The notes: generated by a model from the sequence alone, not told the origin. A stretch of DNA of 64,000 bases from Limnohabitans sp. (GCF_030158565.1 NZ_JAOASQ010000020.1:1-64000); one strand, 5' to 3'; positions 17,410 to 27,182 are shown, counted from the stretch's first letter. Numbers and translations are program-made.

Positions 17410-17981
17410 ACTTGTCCATCAGAAACATGGCTGAGGCTGTGGTTCTCAGCTTGGTCAGTGCGGCTTTGTTTGCCGGATTTTTCAGGCTCAACGAGCTGAT
17501 CTTTTCAGCACTCGAACACAGCCAAGGCGTCAACTGGATTTTCCTGCCCGCCGGTTTCAGGGTCCTCTTGGTCTTGGGCATGGGCTTGCCGGGATGCTTG
17601 GGCATCTTTCTGGGCACGCTGTATTTGGACCACGCACATCTGCTGCATGGTCATGCCATGCTCATTTTTCTGACCGGCATCGTTTCAGGTTTCACCCCCT
17701 GGGTGGTCATGAAAACCATGAGCCATAAGGGCCTGCTCAGTGCAGACCTGAAAAACCTGACCTACCAGCAATTGCTGAATTTCACGCTGTTTTATGCGGC
17801 CGCCAATGCCGTGCTTCATCAGTTGCTGTGGGCGCTGATCAACGTGCACAGCCACCAGCTGATGGTGGAACTCTGGCCGATGTTTGTGGGCGATTTGTTG
17901 GGCGCTTTGCTCATGCTTTACGCCTTCAAAGGCTTGGTGAACTTGATCCAGGGCAGACGCTCAAGCTCAGGCAGTCTCTGA
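17406..17981 (+). CDS. Integral membrane protein, MASE1-like
   Basis: The 191-residue product has about five hydrophobic membrane segments. The segment FLPAGFRVLLVLGMGLPGCL followed by GIFLGTL resembles the start of MASE1 membrane sensor domains, where LPAG is followed by a large hydrophobic helix, but no kinase or GGDEF output is attached. The start overlaps the regulator's stop as ATGA, so the two are translated together. It may be a membrane sensor for the winged-helix partner. The function is not established. Confidence 0.65.
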   Translation: MNLSIRNMAEAVVLSLVSAALFAGFFRLNELIFSALEHSQGVNWIFLPAGFRVLLVLGMGLPGCLGIFLGTLYLDHAHLLHGHAMLIFLTGIVSGFTPWVVMKTMSHKGLLSADLKNLTYQQLLNFTLFYAAANAVLHQLLWALINVHSHQLMVELWPMFVGDLLGALLMLYAFKGLVNLIQGRRSSSGSL

Positions 17982-19175
17982 CAAAAACAGCGCCTGCAAA
18001 TCGCTCAAGAAGTCAAAGCCGCGCTCCGTGGGCCAGACACGGTGCAAATCGCGCTCAATCAATTTCAAACGCTCGGCCTCTTGCAGGCCTTTTTGAATGC
18101 TGGTCATCGCCAAACCCGTGCGATCGACGAAATCGCTCAAGACAAAACCTTCACGCAAGCGCAAGGCGTTGAGCATGTATTCAAAAGGCAAGTCCTGGCG
18201 TGACACCTCGGTGTTTTGCGTGGCCGGCTCGCCCTTCATGGCCTGCTGCATGTACAGCGCAGGCTCGCGGTAACGCACCTGGCGCACCACACGGTGCGCA
18301 AAACTCAGCTTGCTGTGGGCACCTGCCCCAATGCCCAGGTAATCGCCAAACTGCCAATAGTTCAGGTTGTGGGCGCACTGATGGCCAGGCTTGGCGTAGG
18401 CCGAAACCTCGTAGCGTGACAGGCCTTGGGCCGAAGTCAGCTCGGTGATGCGGTCCATCATTTCGTAGGCCAGATCGTCTTCGGGCAAGGTCGGCGGAAA
18501 CTTGGCGAACACCGTGTTGGGCTCGATGGTCAGGTGGTAAATCGAGATGTGCGGCGGCGCAAACGCCAGCGCGGTCTGGATGTCCTGCGTCAAACCCGCC
18601 AGTGTCTGTCCGGGCAAGGCGTACATCAGGTCCAGGTTGAAGGTGTCAAACACCTGGGCCGCTTCGGTCACCGCAGCCAAGGCCTGGTCGCGGTCGTGCA
18701 CACGGCCCAGCGCTTTCAGATGCCCATTATCAAAACTCTGCACGCCAATCGACAAACGGGTGATGCCCGCCTGACGGAAAGCCTTGAAGCGGTCTTTTTC
18801 AAAGGTGCCGGGGTTGGCTTCCATGGTGATTTCGGCATCAGGTGCCAAACGCACACGTGCACGGATGCCACCCACCAAACGGTTGATGGCTTCAGGATCG
18901 AACAAGCTGGGCGTGCCCCCACCCAAAAACACGGTCTGGATGCTGCGGCCCCAGATCAAGGGCAAGCTCGCTTCCAGATCGGCAAACAAGGCGTTGATGT
19001 AAGCATCCTGCGTGGACGCCGCATCGTCGCCCGAGCGGAACTCGTGCGAATTGAAATCGCAATACGGACACTTCTTAAGGCACCAGGGCAAATGCACATA
19101 CAGCGACAGCGGCGGCAAAGCATTGAGCTGCAGCACGCCCGGTCGCATGGCGTGAACCGGATCCAGCGGGTTCAT
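17967..19175 (-). CDS. hemW: Radical SAM heme chaperone HemW
   Basis: The 402-residue product belongs to the HemN/HemW radical SAM family. The cluster motif is CLKKCPYCDF, followed by FLGGGTPSLF, EANPG, and the HemW C-terminal motif HNLNYWQFGDYLGIG with GAGAHS. Proteins with this short form and this position next to rdgB are HemW, which binds and delivers heme, rather than the coproporphyrinogen oxidase HemN. The start at 19175 overlaps the rdgB stop as ATGA; an upstream in-frame ATG would lie inside rdgB. Its 3' end overlaps the convergent membrane protein gene by 15 bases. Confidence 0.92.
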   Translation of the reverse strand: MNPLDPVHAMRPGVLQLNALPPLSLYVHLPWCLKKCPYCDFNSHEFRSGDDAASTQDAYINALFADLEASLPLIWGRSIQTVFLGGGTPSLFDPEAINRLVGGIRARVRLAPDAEITMEANPGTFEKDRFKAFRQAGITRLSIGVQSFDNGHLKALGRVHDRDQALAAVTEAAQVFDTFNLDLMYALPGQTLAGLTQDIQTALAFAPPHISIYHLTIEPNTVFAKFPPTLPEDDLAYEMMDRITELTSAQGLSRYEVSAYAKPGHQCAHNLNYWQFGDYLGIGAGAHSKLSFAHRVVRQVRYREPALYMQQAMKGEPATQNTEVSRQDLPFEYMLNALRLREGFVLSDFVDRTGLAMTSIQKGLQEAERLKLIERDLHRVWPTERGFDFLSDLQALFLSETA

Positions 19176-19798
19176 GCTGCGGCAGGGCTTGTGGGTGCGT
19201 CCAGCCAACGCTCGCGCATCAAGGCCAGCATGGCTTGTGCCGCACGGCCCCGGTGGCTGTTGGCGTTTTTGACCTCCACCGGCAACTGGGCAAAGGTCTT
19301 GCCAAATTCGGGGATGAACATGATCGGGTCAAAGCCAAAGCCATTGCTGCCCAAGCGCTCACGGGCGATCTCGCCCACCACACGGCCCACGGCGATCAAA
19401 GGCTCCGGATCGTCGGCGCTGCGCACCGCCACCAGCGTGCTGACCATGGCCGCACGGCGCTGGTCAAGGCCTTGCATCTGCTCGAGCAAAGCCGTCACGT
19501 TGTTGTCGTCGCTCTTGGCATAGCCAAAGCGGGTGGCGTAATACGCCGTGTCCACGCCGGGCTGACCACCAAAGGCGTCCACGCACAAACCGGCATCGTC
19601 AGCCAGCGCAGGCAAGCCGCTCAACTGCGCCGCATGCCGGGCTTTGGCCAAAGCGTTTTCCACAAAGGTGCGAAATGGCTCTTCGGCTTCTGGAATGTTC
19701 AGCTCGGACTGGCGCACCAGCGTCATGTTCAGCGGCGCGAACATGGTTTGCAGCTCGGCCAGCTTGCCCGCGTTGTTGGAGGCGAGGACGATCTTCAT
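19172..19798 (-). CDS. rdgB: RdgB/HAM1 non-canonical purine NTP pyrophosphatase
   Basis: The 208-residue product hydrolyses dITP, XTP and related deaminated nucleotides to the monophosphates, keeping them out of DNA. Family motifs are all present: the N-terminal LASNNAGKLAE, a central ALADDAGLCVDA, and the C-terminal GFGFDPIMFIPE and NANSHRGRA. It sits between rph and hemW, starting 2 bases after the rph stop, so all three are probably one transcript. Confidence 0.95.
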   Translation of the reverse strand: MKIVLASNNAGKLAELQTMFAPLNMTLVRQSELNIPEAEEPFRTFVENALAKARHAAQLSGLPALADDAGLCVDAFGGQPGVDTAYYATRFGYAKSDDNNVTALLEQMQGLDQRRAAMVSTLVAVRSADDPEPLIAVGRVVGEIARERLGSNGFGFDPIMFIPEFGKTFAQLPVEVKNANSHRGRAAQAMLALMRERWLDAPTSPAAA

Positions 19799-19800
19799 GT

Positions 19801-20550
19801 TCAGGCGCTGAAGGTCAAGGTCTTGGGCTCGTCGTGTGCCTGGGTTTGCAGACGCACCAATTGGGCGATGCCTTTTTCGGCCAAGGCCAGCATGCGGTCC
19901 ATCTCGACGCGGGTGAAGGCCACGCCTTCGGCGGTGCCCTGCACTTCCACAAAGTTGCCCGCGCCGGTCATGACCACGTTCATGTCGGTGTCGCAGGCCG
20001 AGTCTTCGGGGTAGTCCAGGTCCAGCAAGGCGGCGCCGTCTTTCAGGCCCACCGATATCGCCGCCACGCGGTCGATGATGGGGGACTCTTGCAGCTTGCC
20101 CGTGGCCATCAACCAGGCCACCGCATCTTGCGCGGCCACAAAAGCGCCTGTGATGCTGGCGGTGCGGGTGCCGCCGTCGGCTTGCAGCACATCGCAGTCC
20201 AGGTGGATGGTGCGCTCACCGAGCTTCTTCAAATCGAACACGGCACGCAGCGAGCGACCGATCAAGCGCTGGATTTCTTGGGTGCGGCCGCTTTGCTTGC
20301 CGCGAGCCGCTTCGCGGTCGCCACGGGTGTGGGTGGCGCGGGGCAACATGCCGTACTCGGCCGTGACCCAACCTTCTCCGCTGCCTTTTTTGTGACCTGG
20401 CACTTTCTCTTCGACCGAGGCGGTGCACAGCACGCGGGTCTGACCAAACTCGATCAGCACCGAGCCTTCAGCGTGGATGGTGTAACCGCGGGTCATGCGC
20501 ACGGCGCGCAAAGCATCGGCCGCACGGCCGGAACGAACATAAGTGGTCAT
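19801..20550 (-). CDS. rph: Ribonuclease PH
   Basis: The 249-residue product is a phosphate-dependent 3'-5' exoribonuclease that trims tRNA 3' ends. [15 protein letters not shown] is the usual family start, so the ATG at 20550 is chosen over in-frame upstream codons. Typical motifs are [47 protein letters not shown] and [16 protein letters not shown]. It is the first gene of the rph-rdgB-hemW set and divergent from yicC (159 bases between). Confidence 0.95.
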   Translation of the reverse strand: MTTYVRSGRAADALRAVRMTRGYTIHAEGSVLIEFGQTRVLCTASVEEKVPGHKKGSGEGWVTAEYGMLPRATHTRGDREAARGKQSGRTQEIQRLIGRSLRAVFDLKKLGERTIHLDCDVLQADGGTRTASITGAFVAAQDAVAWLMATGKLQESPIIDRVAAISVGLKDGAALLDLDYPEDSACDTDMNVVMTGAGNFVEVQGTAEGVAFTRVEMDRMLALAEKGIAQLVRLQTQAHDEPKTLTFSA

Positions 20551-20709
20551 GAGTGTGTCTTTTGCGAATGGTGTGATGCGGGGACAGAACGGGGTGGCGG
20601 GCGAGTTTGCGATAATGCCCTGTTTCATGCATTGCCAAGCCTTTCGGGGCCTGTTCAAGGCAATTGCCCCAAGCCGGTGTTCGGCCTGCGGCGCGAAGGA
20701 ACCAGTTCA

Positions 20710-21627
20710 ATGTCAGTTTACAGTATGACCGGCTACGCCAGCGTGCAGCACAGCACGCCGGTGGTGGACGGCGAAACCGCCGCCAGCACGGCCCCCGCCA
20801 CCCGCCTGGGGCTCGAAATCCGCTCGGTCAACAGCCGCTTTCTGGACCTGAGTTTCCGCTTGCCCGAAGAGCTGCGCCAGCTCGAACCCGGTCTGCGCGA
20901 ACTGATCACCCGTCAGATCAAACGCGGCAAAGTCGAAGTGCGTGCCAGCCAGGACAGCGCCGACGGCGCCGCCCTGCAAGCGCCCAACCACCAGACCCTG
21001 CAAAAAATCGCCGCCCTGCAAGACAAGATCCAGGACTGGCTGCCCAAGGCCCGCGATCTGAGCGTGGCCGATGTGCTGCGCATGAGCGCCGGCAGCCACA
21101 GCCAAGCCGCACCCGACGAAGCCGCCTGGATGCAAGTGGCCACCCAAGCGATTGACGCCCTGCGCGAAGCACGTGCCCGCGAAGGCGCCCGCCTGACCGA
21201 GATGCTGCAGGGCCACATTGGCCAACTGCGCGCACTGGCCGAATTGGCCGGCCCCCTGGTGCCCCAACTGGTCGAGCAGCAGCGCCAGCGCTTTCTGGAC
21301 CGCTGGAAAGACGCCATGGCTCTGGCCGATGGCAATCACCTGCCCGAAACGGCCCAGGACCGGGCCCTGACCGAAGCCACCGCCTTTGCCATCCGCATCG
21401 ATGTGGCCGAAGAGCTGACCCGCCTGCGCTCGCACCTGGACGAACTCAGCCGCTTGCTGGACAAGGGCGGCGACATCGGCAAGCGCCTGGACTTTTTGAT
21501 CCAGGAGCTGCACCGCGAAGCCAACACCCTGGGCTCCAAATCGGCCGTGCTGGAGATGACCCGCATCTCTGTGGACATGAAAGTGCTGATCGAGCAAATG
21601 CGCGAACAAGTCCAAAACATCGAATAA
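20710..21627 (+). CDS. yicC: YicC family endoribonuclease
   Basis: The 305-residue product begins [11 protein letters not shown] and carries the N-terminal YicC motif [20 protein letters not shown]. It ends in the DUF1732 segment [20 protein letters not shown] followed by [29 protein letters not shown]. The family is linked to RNA cleavage and small-RNA turnover. GAAGGA precedes the ATG at 20710. A longer in-frame extension upstream only runs through sequence antisense to rph and is rejected. It lies directly before gmk, as in many proteobacteria. Confidence 0.93.
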   Translation: MSVYSMTGYASVQHSTPVVDGETAASTAPATRLGLEIRSVNSRFLDLSFRLPEELRQLEPGLRELITRQIKRGKVEVRASQDSADGAALQAPNHQTLQKIAALQDKIQDWLPKARDLSVADVLRMSAGSHSQAAPDEAAWMQVATQAIDALREARAREGARLTEMLQGHIGQLRALAELAGPLVPQLVEQQRQRFLDRWKDAMALADGNHLPETAQDRALTEATAFAIRIDVAEELTRLRSHLDELSRLLDKGGDIGKRLDFLIQELHREANTLGSKSAVLEMTRISVDMKVLIEQMREQVQNIE

Positions 21628-21637
21628 AGCCCTCAAC

Positions 21638-22258
21638 ATGGAATACCCAGGAAACCTCTTTGTCGTGGCCGCCCCCAGCGGGGCGGGCAAATCCAGTCTG
21701 GTCAAAGCGCTGATGGAGCTGGACTCGGGCGTGCACCCCTCGGTGTCGCACACCACGCGTGCGCCCCGTGGCCAGGAAAAGCATGGCCGCGAATACTTCT
21801 TTGCCTCGCAGCAAGAATTTGACGCGATGGTGCTCGCCGATGCCTTTGTCGAGTGGGCCAATGTGCACGGCCAGCGCTACGGCACCTCCAAAAAAATGAT
21901 CGAAGAGCGTATGAGTCAGGGCTCGGACGTGGTGCTGGAGATCGACTACCAAGGCGCCATCCAGATCAAACAGATGTATGCCAATGCGGTGCTGATCTTC
22001 ATCCTGCCGCCCAGCTGGGAAGAGCTGCGCTCGCGTCTGGAGCGGCGTGGCGAAGACGCGCCTGACATCATTGAGCTGCGCCTGAAAAACGCCGCTGTGG
22101 AGCTGGCCCAGGCCAAAGAGTTCGACTTCGTTATAATCAATGAAGTTTTTGAGCGTGCTTTGTTTGATCTCAAAGCCATCGTTCATGCCCAAAGGCTCAA
22201 ATACATCGCCCAGCGAAGAGCCCGCGCTGACACATTCACGGCGCTCCATCTCGCCTAA
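21638..22258 (+). CDS. gmk: Guanylate kinase
   Basis: The 206-residue product phosphorylates GMP to GDP with ATP. It has the P-loop [10 protein letters not shown] near the N-terminus, the GMP-binding [19 protein letters not shown], and the [12 protein letters not shown] segment. Length and motif order match the family. It is 10 bases after yicC and 19 bases before rpoZ, forming a yicC-gmk-rpoZ unit that supplies precursors and partners for the stringent response genes next door. Confidence 0.97.
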   Translation: MEYPGNLFVVAAPSGAGKSSLVKALMELDSGVHPSVSHTTRAPRGQEKHGREYFFASQQEFDAMVLADAFVEWANVHGQRYGTSKKMIEERMSQGSDVVLEIDYQGAIQIKQMYANAVLIFILPPSWEELRSRLERRGEDAPDIIELRLKNAAVELAQAKEFDFVIINEVFERALFDLKAIVHAQRLKYIAQRRARADTFTALHLA

Positions 22259-22277
22259 ATCTCTGAAGGAAACCACC

Positions 22278-22478
22278 ATGGCCCGCATCACTGTTGAAGA
22301 CTGCCTGGAACAGATCCCGAACCGCTTCCAACTGGTTCTGGCTGCCACCTACCGCGCTCGCATGCTGAGCCAGGGTCACACCCCTCGCATCGAAAGCAAG
22401 AACAAACCTGGCGTGACCGCACTGCGCGAAATCGCCGCCGGCAAAGTCGGCATTGAAATGCTCAAGCGCGTCGCCTGA
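22278..22478 (+). CDS. rpoZ: RNA polymerase omega subunit
   Basis: The 66-residue omega subunit has the conserved [20 protein letters not shown] and RARML...[17 protein letters not shown] segments. GAAGGA lies 7-8 bases before the ATG at 22278; an in-frame upstream extension into gmk is rejected. Omega helps assemble RNA polymerase and forms one of the ppGpp binding sites, which suits its place directly before spoT. Confidence 0.96.
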   Translation: MARITVEDCLEQIPNRFQLVLAATYRARMLSQGHTPRIESKNKPGVTALREIAAGKVGIEMLKRVA

Positions 22479-22508
22479 TTGGCGCCCCAACCGGCTTGCG
22501 CCGGCCCC

Positions 22509-22538
22509 AAAAAAAGCCCCAACCATGGGGCTTTTTTT
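22509..22538 (+). terminator. Intrinsic terminator after rpoZ
   Basis: AAAAAAAGCCCC, loop AACCAT, GGGGCTTTTTTT form a 12-bp stem with a T-run, 30 bases past the rpoZ stop and before spoT. Transcription of spoT therefore needs readthrough or its own promoter. Confidence 0.9.
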
Positions 22539-22585
22539 CGTCTGTTTCCCTCTGAGACTTGTGCTGCTTCAGTTACATTGATGCC

Positions 22586-24856
22586 ATGAGCGCAGCCATG
22601 CCCCCTTCTTCAACTTCTGCACACAGCAGCCCCAAGGCGATCAGCCCCGCCATGGCCAATGCAGCTGCGGCCAGCTTTGCAGCATTGACGGCCCGCTTGG
22701 ACTACCTGAGCCCGCAAGACGCTGACATGGTGCGCAAAGCCTACCGCTTTGCCGACGAAGCCCACCTGGGGCAAATGCGCAAAAGCGGCGAGCCCTACAT
22801 CACCCACCCCATCGCGGTGGCGGCCTTGTGCACCGAATGGAAGCTCGACGCCCAAGCCCTGTCGGCCGCCTTGTTGCACGACGCCATGGAGGACTGCGGC
22901 GTCACCAAATCCGAGCTGATCGAGCGCTTTGGTGCCCCCGTGGCCGAACTGGTGGACGGCCTGACCAAACTGGAAAAGCTCGAGTTCAACACCCGCGAAG
23001 AAAACCAGGCCGAGTCCTTCCGAAAAATGCTGCTGGCCATGGCGCGCGATGTGCGGGTCATCCTGATCAAACTGGCCGACCGCACCCACAACATGCGCAC
23101 CATGGGTGACATGCCGCGCAGCAAATGGGGGCGGATCGCCTCTGAAACCCTCGAAATTTACGCCCCCATCGCGCACCGGCTGGGCCTGAACCAGATTTAC
23201 CGCGAACTGCAAGACCTGTCCTTCAAACACCTCTTGCCCTGGCGCTATGCGGTGTTGACCAAAGCTGTCGCACGCGCCCGCAACCGCCGCCGCGACCTGA
23301 TTCAAAAAGTACAAGGCGAAGTCGAGACCCTGTTCAAGCAAGCCGGCATGGATGTGCGCATCAGCGGGCGCGAAAAAACCCTTTACTCCATCTACAAAAA
23401 GATGGACGACAAGCACCTGAGTTTTGCGCAAGTCACCGACATTTATGGCTTCCGGGTGATCGTGCCCACGGTCATCGACTGCTACACCGCCATGGGCTTG
23501 CTGCACCAGATCTACAAGCCCGTGCCCGGCAAGTTCAAAGACCACATCGCCATCGGCAAGGTCAACGGCTACCAATCACTGCACACCACCTTGGTGGGCC
23601 CCTCGGGCGTGAACGTCGAGTTCCAGATGCGCACCGAAGCCATGCACCTGGTGGCCGAGTCCGGCGTGGCCGCGCACTGGCTCTACAAAGAGCACAGTGC
23701 CGCCAGCGCCCAGTCCGAACGCCTGGGCACGCAGTGGCTGCAATCGCTGCTGGACATCCAGAGCGAAACGCGGGACGCCGCCGAATTTTGGGACCACGTC
23801 AAGGTCGATTTGTTCCCCGATGCGGTCTATGTCTTCACACCCAAGAGCCAGATCATGGCCTTGCCGCGTGGCGCCACCGTGGTGGACTTTGCGTATGCCA
23901 TTCACAGCCGCGTGGGCGACCACGCCATGGCCGCCAAGATCAATGGCGAACAAGTGCCTTTGCGCACCGAGCTGAAAAACGGTGACGTGATCGAAGTGAT
24001 CACCGCGCCCGTGTCGGCCCCCAACCCCGCATGGCTGGGCTTTGTGCGCACAGGCCGTGCGCGCTCCAAGATCCGCCACCACCTCAAAACCATGGCCCAA
24101 ACCGAGTCCATGGACCTGGGTGAAAAACTGCTCAACCAGGCCCTGCGGGCCGAAGGCATCGAACAGCTGCCTGGCGACGACGTGAAGGTTCAACCGCTGT
24201 GGGACAAACTGCTGCGCTTTACGGGCAACCGCAACCGCGCCGACTTGCTGATGGACATTGGCCTGGGAAAACGGATTGCCAGCATCGTGGCCAAGCGGCT
24301 GGTGGTCTTGCTGGGCGAACTGGGCCAAAAACCCGATGCCTTGCTCATGACGCGTGAACGCTTCACCGCGCATGAAAAAGTCTCGCAAGGCGCCATCACG
24401 CTGGACGGCAGTGAAAACGCATCGGTGGTGTATTCGCCCTGCTGCCGCCCTTTGCCTGGCGATGACATCGTGGGCTACCTGGGCCGAGGCGAAGGCCTGG
24501 CCGTGCACACACGCCAATGCCAAACCGCGCGCAAGCTGGAACACAAAGACAGCGAACGCTTCATTGGCGTCGAATGGTCCGACGAGCCGGTGCGCAACTT
24601 TGAAACCAGCATCGCGGTCACCGTGGTCAACGGCAAAGGCGTGCTGGCCCGGGTGGCTGGCGCAATGGCCACCGCCGAGGCCGACATCGTTCACGTGGAC
24701 ATGGGCCACGAATCGCCTCAAGACACGGCCGATCTGCGTTTTGTGGTGGCGGTGCGCGATGTGACGCACTTGGACAGCGTTTTGCGCCAGCTCAAGCGCA
24801 CGCCCTCGGTCATCCAGGCCGAGCGGCAGCTGAACAAGGGCGCTTTGCCCACCTGA
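22586..24856 (+). CDS. spoT: Bifunctional (p)ppGpp synthetase/hydrolase SpoT (Rel/SpoT)
   Basis: The 756-residue product makes and degrades the alarmone (p)ppGpp. The hydrolase HD domain is near the N-terminus (GEPYITHP, LLHDAMEDCG, LADRTHNMRT). The synthetase domain follows (DIYGFRVIV, NGYQSLHTT, EFQMRTEAMH), then a TGS domain (VYVFTPKSQIMALPRG...DFAYAIHS) and a C-terminal ACT domain (AVTVVNGKGVLARVAGAMA). With HED residues kept in the hydrolase domain this is the bifunctional type. The second possible start at 22586 is preferred over 22559, but no clear ribosome binding site decides it. It follows yicC-gmk-rpoZ. Confidence 0.95.
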   Translation: MSAAMPPSSTSAHSSPKAISPAMANAAAASFAALTARLDYLSPQDADMVRKAYRFADEAHLGQMRKSGEPYITHPIAVAALCTEWKLDAQALSAALLHDAMEDCGVTKSELIERFGAPVAELVDGLTKLEKLEFNTREENQAESFRKMLLAMARDVRVILIKLADRTHNMRTMGDMPRSKWGRIASETLEIYAPIAHRLGLNQIYRELQDLSFKHLLPWRYAVLTKAVARARNRRRDLIQKVQGEVETLFKQAGMDVRISGREKTLYSIYKKMDDKHLSFAQVTDIYGFRVIVPTVIDCYTAMGLLHQIYKPVPGKFKDHIAIGKVNGYQSLHTTLVGPSGVNVEFQMRTEAMHLVAESGVAAHWLYKEHSAASAQSERLGTQWLQSLLDIQSETRDAAEFWDHVKVDLFPDAVYVFTPKSQIMALPRGATVVDFAYAIHSRVGDHAMAAKINGEQVPLRTELKNGDVIEVITAPVSAPNPAWLGFVRTGRARSKIRHHLKTMAQTESMDLGEKLLNQALRAEGIEQLPGDDVKVQPLWDKLLRFTGNRNRADLLMDIGLGKRIASIVAKRLVVLLGELGQKPDALLMTRERFTAHEKVSQGAITLDGSENASVVYSPCCRPLPGDDIVGYLGRGEGLAVHTRQCQTARKLEHKDSERFIGVEWSDEPVRNFETSIAVTVVNGKGVLARVAGAMATAEADIVHVDMGHESPQDTADLRFVVAVRDVTHLDSVLRQLKRTPSVIQAERQLNKGALPT

Positions 24857-24897
24857 GGCACCCAGACTGCGCACGCACTGCTGGCGTGCCAGCTGGA

Positions 24898-25455
24898 TTA
24901 CCCCGCCTTGACTGGGTAGTGGACCTCCAGCACTTCGATCAGGATCACCCCTGAAGGCGTCACCAACTTCAGCTCATCGCCCACACGCGACTTGAGCAAG
25001 GTGCGGGCAATCGGCGAGATCCAGCTGACCTGCCCCTGCAGACTGTCGGCTTCGTCGATGCCCAAAATGGTGACGGTGCGCTCCACACCGCTGCCCTCCA
25101 CATACGTGACCGTGGCGCCAAAGAAGACCTGCTCACTGCCATGGTGCACCGAGGGGTCGACCACCTCGGCCACTTCCAGCCGTTTGGTCAAAAATCGGAT
25201 GCGGCGGTCAATTTCACGCAGACGCTTTTTGCCGTAAAGGTAGTCGCCGTTTTCCGAGCGGTCGCCGTTGCTGGCGGCCCAGTGCACGATCTCCACCACT
25301 TTGGGACGTTCGACATCGATCAGCTCAAACAACTCGGCGCGCAGACGGGCATAGCCCGCAGGCGTCATGTAATTGCGGGTACCGCTGGGCAATGCGGGCA
25401 AGCCCGGAGCGTCGTCATCGTCCTGATCGGTCTCTTGGGTGAATGCTTTGCTCAT
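24898..25455 (-). CDS. greB: Transcription elongation factor GreB
   Basis: The 185-residue product rescues backtracked RNA polymerase by stimulating transcript cleavage. The N-terminal coiled coil includes the acidic tip ASNGDRSENGDYLYGKKRLREID, the GreB form of the motif. The C-terminal FKBP-like domain ends with ISPIARTLLKSRVGDELKLVTP. The start MSKAFTQETD at 25455 fits family proteins better than an ATG 12 codons upstream. The N-terminal extension of acidic residues (QDDDDA) is typical of GreB in this order. It converges with spoT. Confidence 0.93.
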   Translation of the reverse strand: MSKAFTQETDQDDDDAPGLPALPSGTRNYMTPAGYARLRAELFELIDVERPKVVEIVHWAASNGDRSENGDYLYGKKRLREIDRRIRFLTKRLEVAEVVDPSVHHGSEQVFFGATVTYVEGSGVERTVTILGIDEADSLQGQVSWISPIARTLLKSRVGDELKLVTPSGVILIEVLEVHYPVKAG

Positions 25456-25496
25456 GACGTGCTGGCCAATGGTGCGAAATGTGGGGGCCACAAAGA

Positions 25497-25530
25497 GAAA
25501 AAGCCCACAACTTTCGTTGTGAGCTTTTCA
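25497..25530 (-). terminator. Hairpin after tRNA-Arg
   Basis: A near-perfect stem (AAAAGC(C)CACAAC, loop TTTC, GTTGTGAGCTTTT) with a T-run on the minus strand lies just past the tRNA 3' end and before greB. It is well placed to end the tRNA transcript. Confidence 0.65.
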
Positions 25531-25533
25531 ATA

Positions 25534-25610
25534 TGGTGCGGCTGGCAGGAATCGAACCCACGACCCCTTGGTTCGTAGCCAAGTACTCTATCCAGCTGAG
25601 CTACAGCCGC
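25534..25610 (-). tRNA. tRNA-Arg (ACG)
   Basis: The minus strand folds as a full 77-base cloverleaf beginning GCGGCTG and ending in an encoded CCA. The D arm is AGCTCAGCTGGATAGAGT and the T arm is GTGGGTTCGAATCC. The anticodon loop is CTACGAA between CTTGG and CCAAG, giving anticodon ACG (read as ICG). A perfect TATAAT (25622-25627, minus strand) lies 11 bases upstream and is the likely -10 box, with no clear -35. Confidence 0.95.
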
Positions 25611-25664
25611 GCTATGCATTGAATTATAGCGGCATTTTTTGCCGCTTTCGGGCGGCGGCCAAAA

Positions 25665-27182
25665 TTATTGCCAGGAAACGGCCGACATGTCGTTGGCAAA
25701 GACCGGAGAACTGGACCACAGTCCTTTGAGGCCTTTGCGGTACACCGCCGTGTTGGAGGCATTGAACAGGAACACGTTGACCGCATCCTGCGCAATCAGG
25801 CGCTGCATGTCACCAAACAGCTTGGTACGCTCTTTGCCAGATGCTTCCGAGTGCTTGGCTGCCAGATCGCGGAAAGCCTTGCTGTCGTAGCCCCAGTAGT
25901 AGTTGGGGTTGGCGTAGTTCATGTAGTCCAGCGGCTCCACATGGTTGATCACTGTCAGGTCAAAGTTGCCTTTGAAGGTGCCGCCCAGCCACTGGGCCCA
26001 TTCGACGTTTTCGATTTTGGCGACGATGCCCACCTTGGCCAGCTGCGCCGCCAGGATCTCGCCGCCCTTGCGGGCATAAGGCGGTGGGGGCAGCGTCAAG
26101 GTCACGTTCAGCGGGGTTTGCACACCGGCTTCTTTGAGCAAGGCCTTGGCTTTTTCAGGATCGTAGGCGTACAGGCCACTCAACTCCACATAACCGGCAT
26201 CGGTGGGGGCCATGTGGCTGCCGATCGGCTTGGCCAGGCCTTCAAACACGCCATCGATGAACGCTTTCTTGTCGATCGCATGCGACAGCGCACGGCGCAC
26301 GCGCACGTCGTCAAACGGCTTCTTGCGGTTGTTGATGGTCATGATGCCCTTGCCGGCTGTGCTGCCGACTTCCACCACAAAGCGCTTGTCGGCCTGGAAC
26401 TGCTTGAGGCTCTGGGGCGACTGAAAGCGTGGCATGCCATCGATGTCACCGGCCAACAGCGCAGCGACTTGCGCAGCCGAGTCGTTGATGAATCGGAACG
26501 TGACCTTCTTGATCTTGATGGCCGCAGGATCGCGGTAGGTGTCCGACTTGGACAGCGTCACTGCCGAGCCCTTGGCCCAGTTGTCCAGCTTGTAGGGGCC
26601 GGTGCCCACCGGCTTGGTGGCGGCATTGGCAGCGCTGTTGGGATGCAGGATCACCGCGGTGTTCTCGCCCATGCGGAACAAAAAGTTGCCGTCCGGGTTG
26701 TTGAGCACCAGCACCACGGTGTGGGCATCGGGGGTCGAGATGTGGCTGATGTTGTTGAACACCGCGCCTTTGGCCTTGTTGGTGCTCTTTTCGGCTTTGG
26801 CGCGCTCAAAGCTGAACTTCACGGATTCGGCATCGAAGGTCGAACCGTCCGAGAACTTCACGCCCTTGCGCAGCTTGAAGGTGAAGGCTTTGCCGTCGGC
26901 GTCCATTTTCCAGCTCTCGGCCAGCAAGGGCGAGACCGAGCCGTCCACGTTGATCTTGGTCAGGCCTTCGAAGATGTTGTAGTGCACGATCTCGCCAATG
27001 GCCGCAGCCGGGGCCATGGTCGGGTCCAAGCTGGTGGGCTCCAAAATCATGCCCAGCACCACAGTGTCTTTGCGGCTTTGCGCTTGCGACAAGGCAGGCG
27101 TCAAGGCCAAGCTGGCCGTGGCCAACAGGGCTACTGAACAGGCTCCCAACCAACGGCGGGAAATGGATCGATCGCGTTTCAT
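25665..27182 (-). CDS. Peptide ABC transporter substrate-binding protein (DppA/OppA family)
   Basis: The 505-residue protein has a signal peptide (WLGACSVALLATASLALTPA, then LSQAQ) and family motifs of SBP family 5: LGMILEPTSLDPTMAP, YNIFEGLTKINVDGSVSPLLAESW, FKLRKGVKFSDGSTFDAESV and VRRALSHAIDKKAFID. It is the periplasmic receptor of a dipeptide/oligopeptide-type importer. It is the last gene of a five-gene unit and its start overlaps the preceding ATPase stop as ATGA. The exact ligand cannot be told. A divergent peptidase gene at the other end of the operon supports peptides. Confidence 0.92.
   Translation of the reverse strand: MKRDRSISRRWLGACSVALLATASLALTPALSQAQSRKDTVVLGMILEPTSLDPTMAPAAAIGEIVHYNIFEGLTKINVDGSVSPLLAESWKMDADGKAFTFKLRKGVKFSDGSTFDAESVKFSFERAKAEKSTNKAKGAVFNNISHISTPDAHTVVLVLNNPDGNFLFRMGENTAVILHPNSAANAATKPVGTGPYKLDNWAKGSAVTLSKSDTYRDPAAIKIKKVTFRFINDSAAQVAALLAGDIDGMPRFQSPQSLKQFQADKRFVVEVGSTAGKGIMTINNRKKPFDDVRVRRALSHAIDKKAFIDGVFEGLAKPIGSHMAPTDAGYVELSGLYAYDPEKAKALLKEAGVQTPLNVTLTLPPPPYARKGGEILAAQLAKVGIVAKIENVEWAQWLGGTFKGNFDLTVINHVEPLDYMNYANPNYYWGYDSKAFRDLAAKHSEASGKERTKLFGDMQRLIAQDAVNVFLFNASNTAVYRKGLKGLWSSSPVFANDMSAVSWQ

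Noticed and set aside
17967-19175. Coproporphyrinogen III oxidase HemN
   Set aside because: The short N-terminus, HNLNYW motif and position after rdgB point to HemW, which does not carry out the oxidase reaction.
25668-27137. Plus-strand open frame of about 490 codons
   Set aside because: Antisense to the peptide-binding protein gene; composition typical of a shadow frame.
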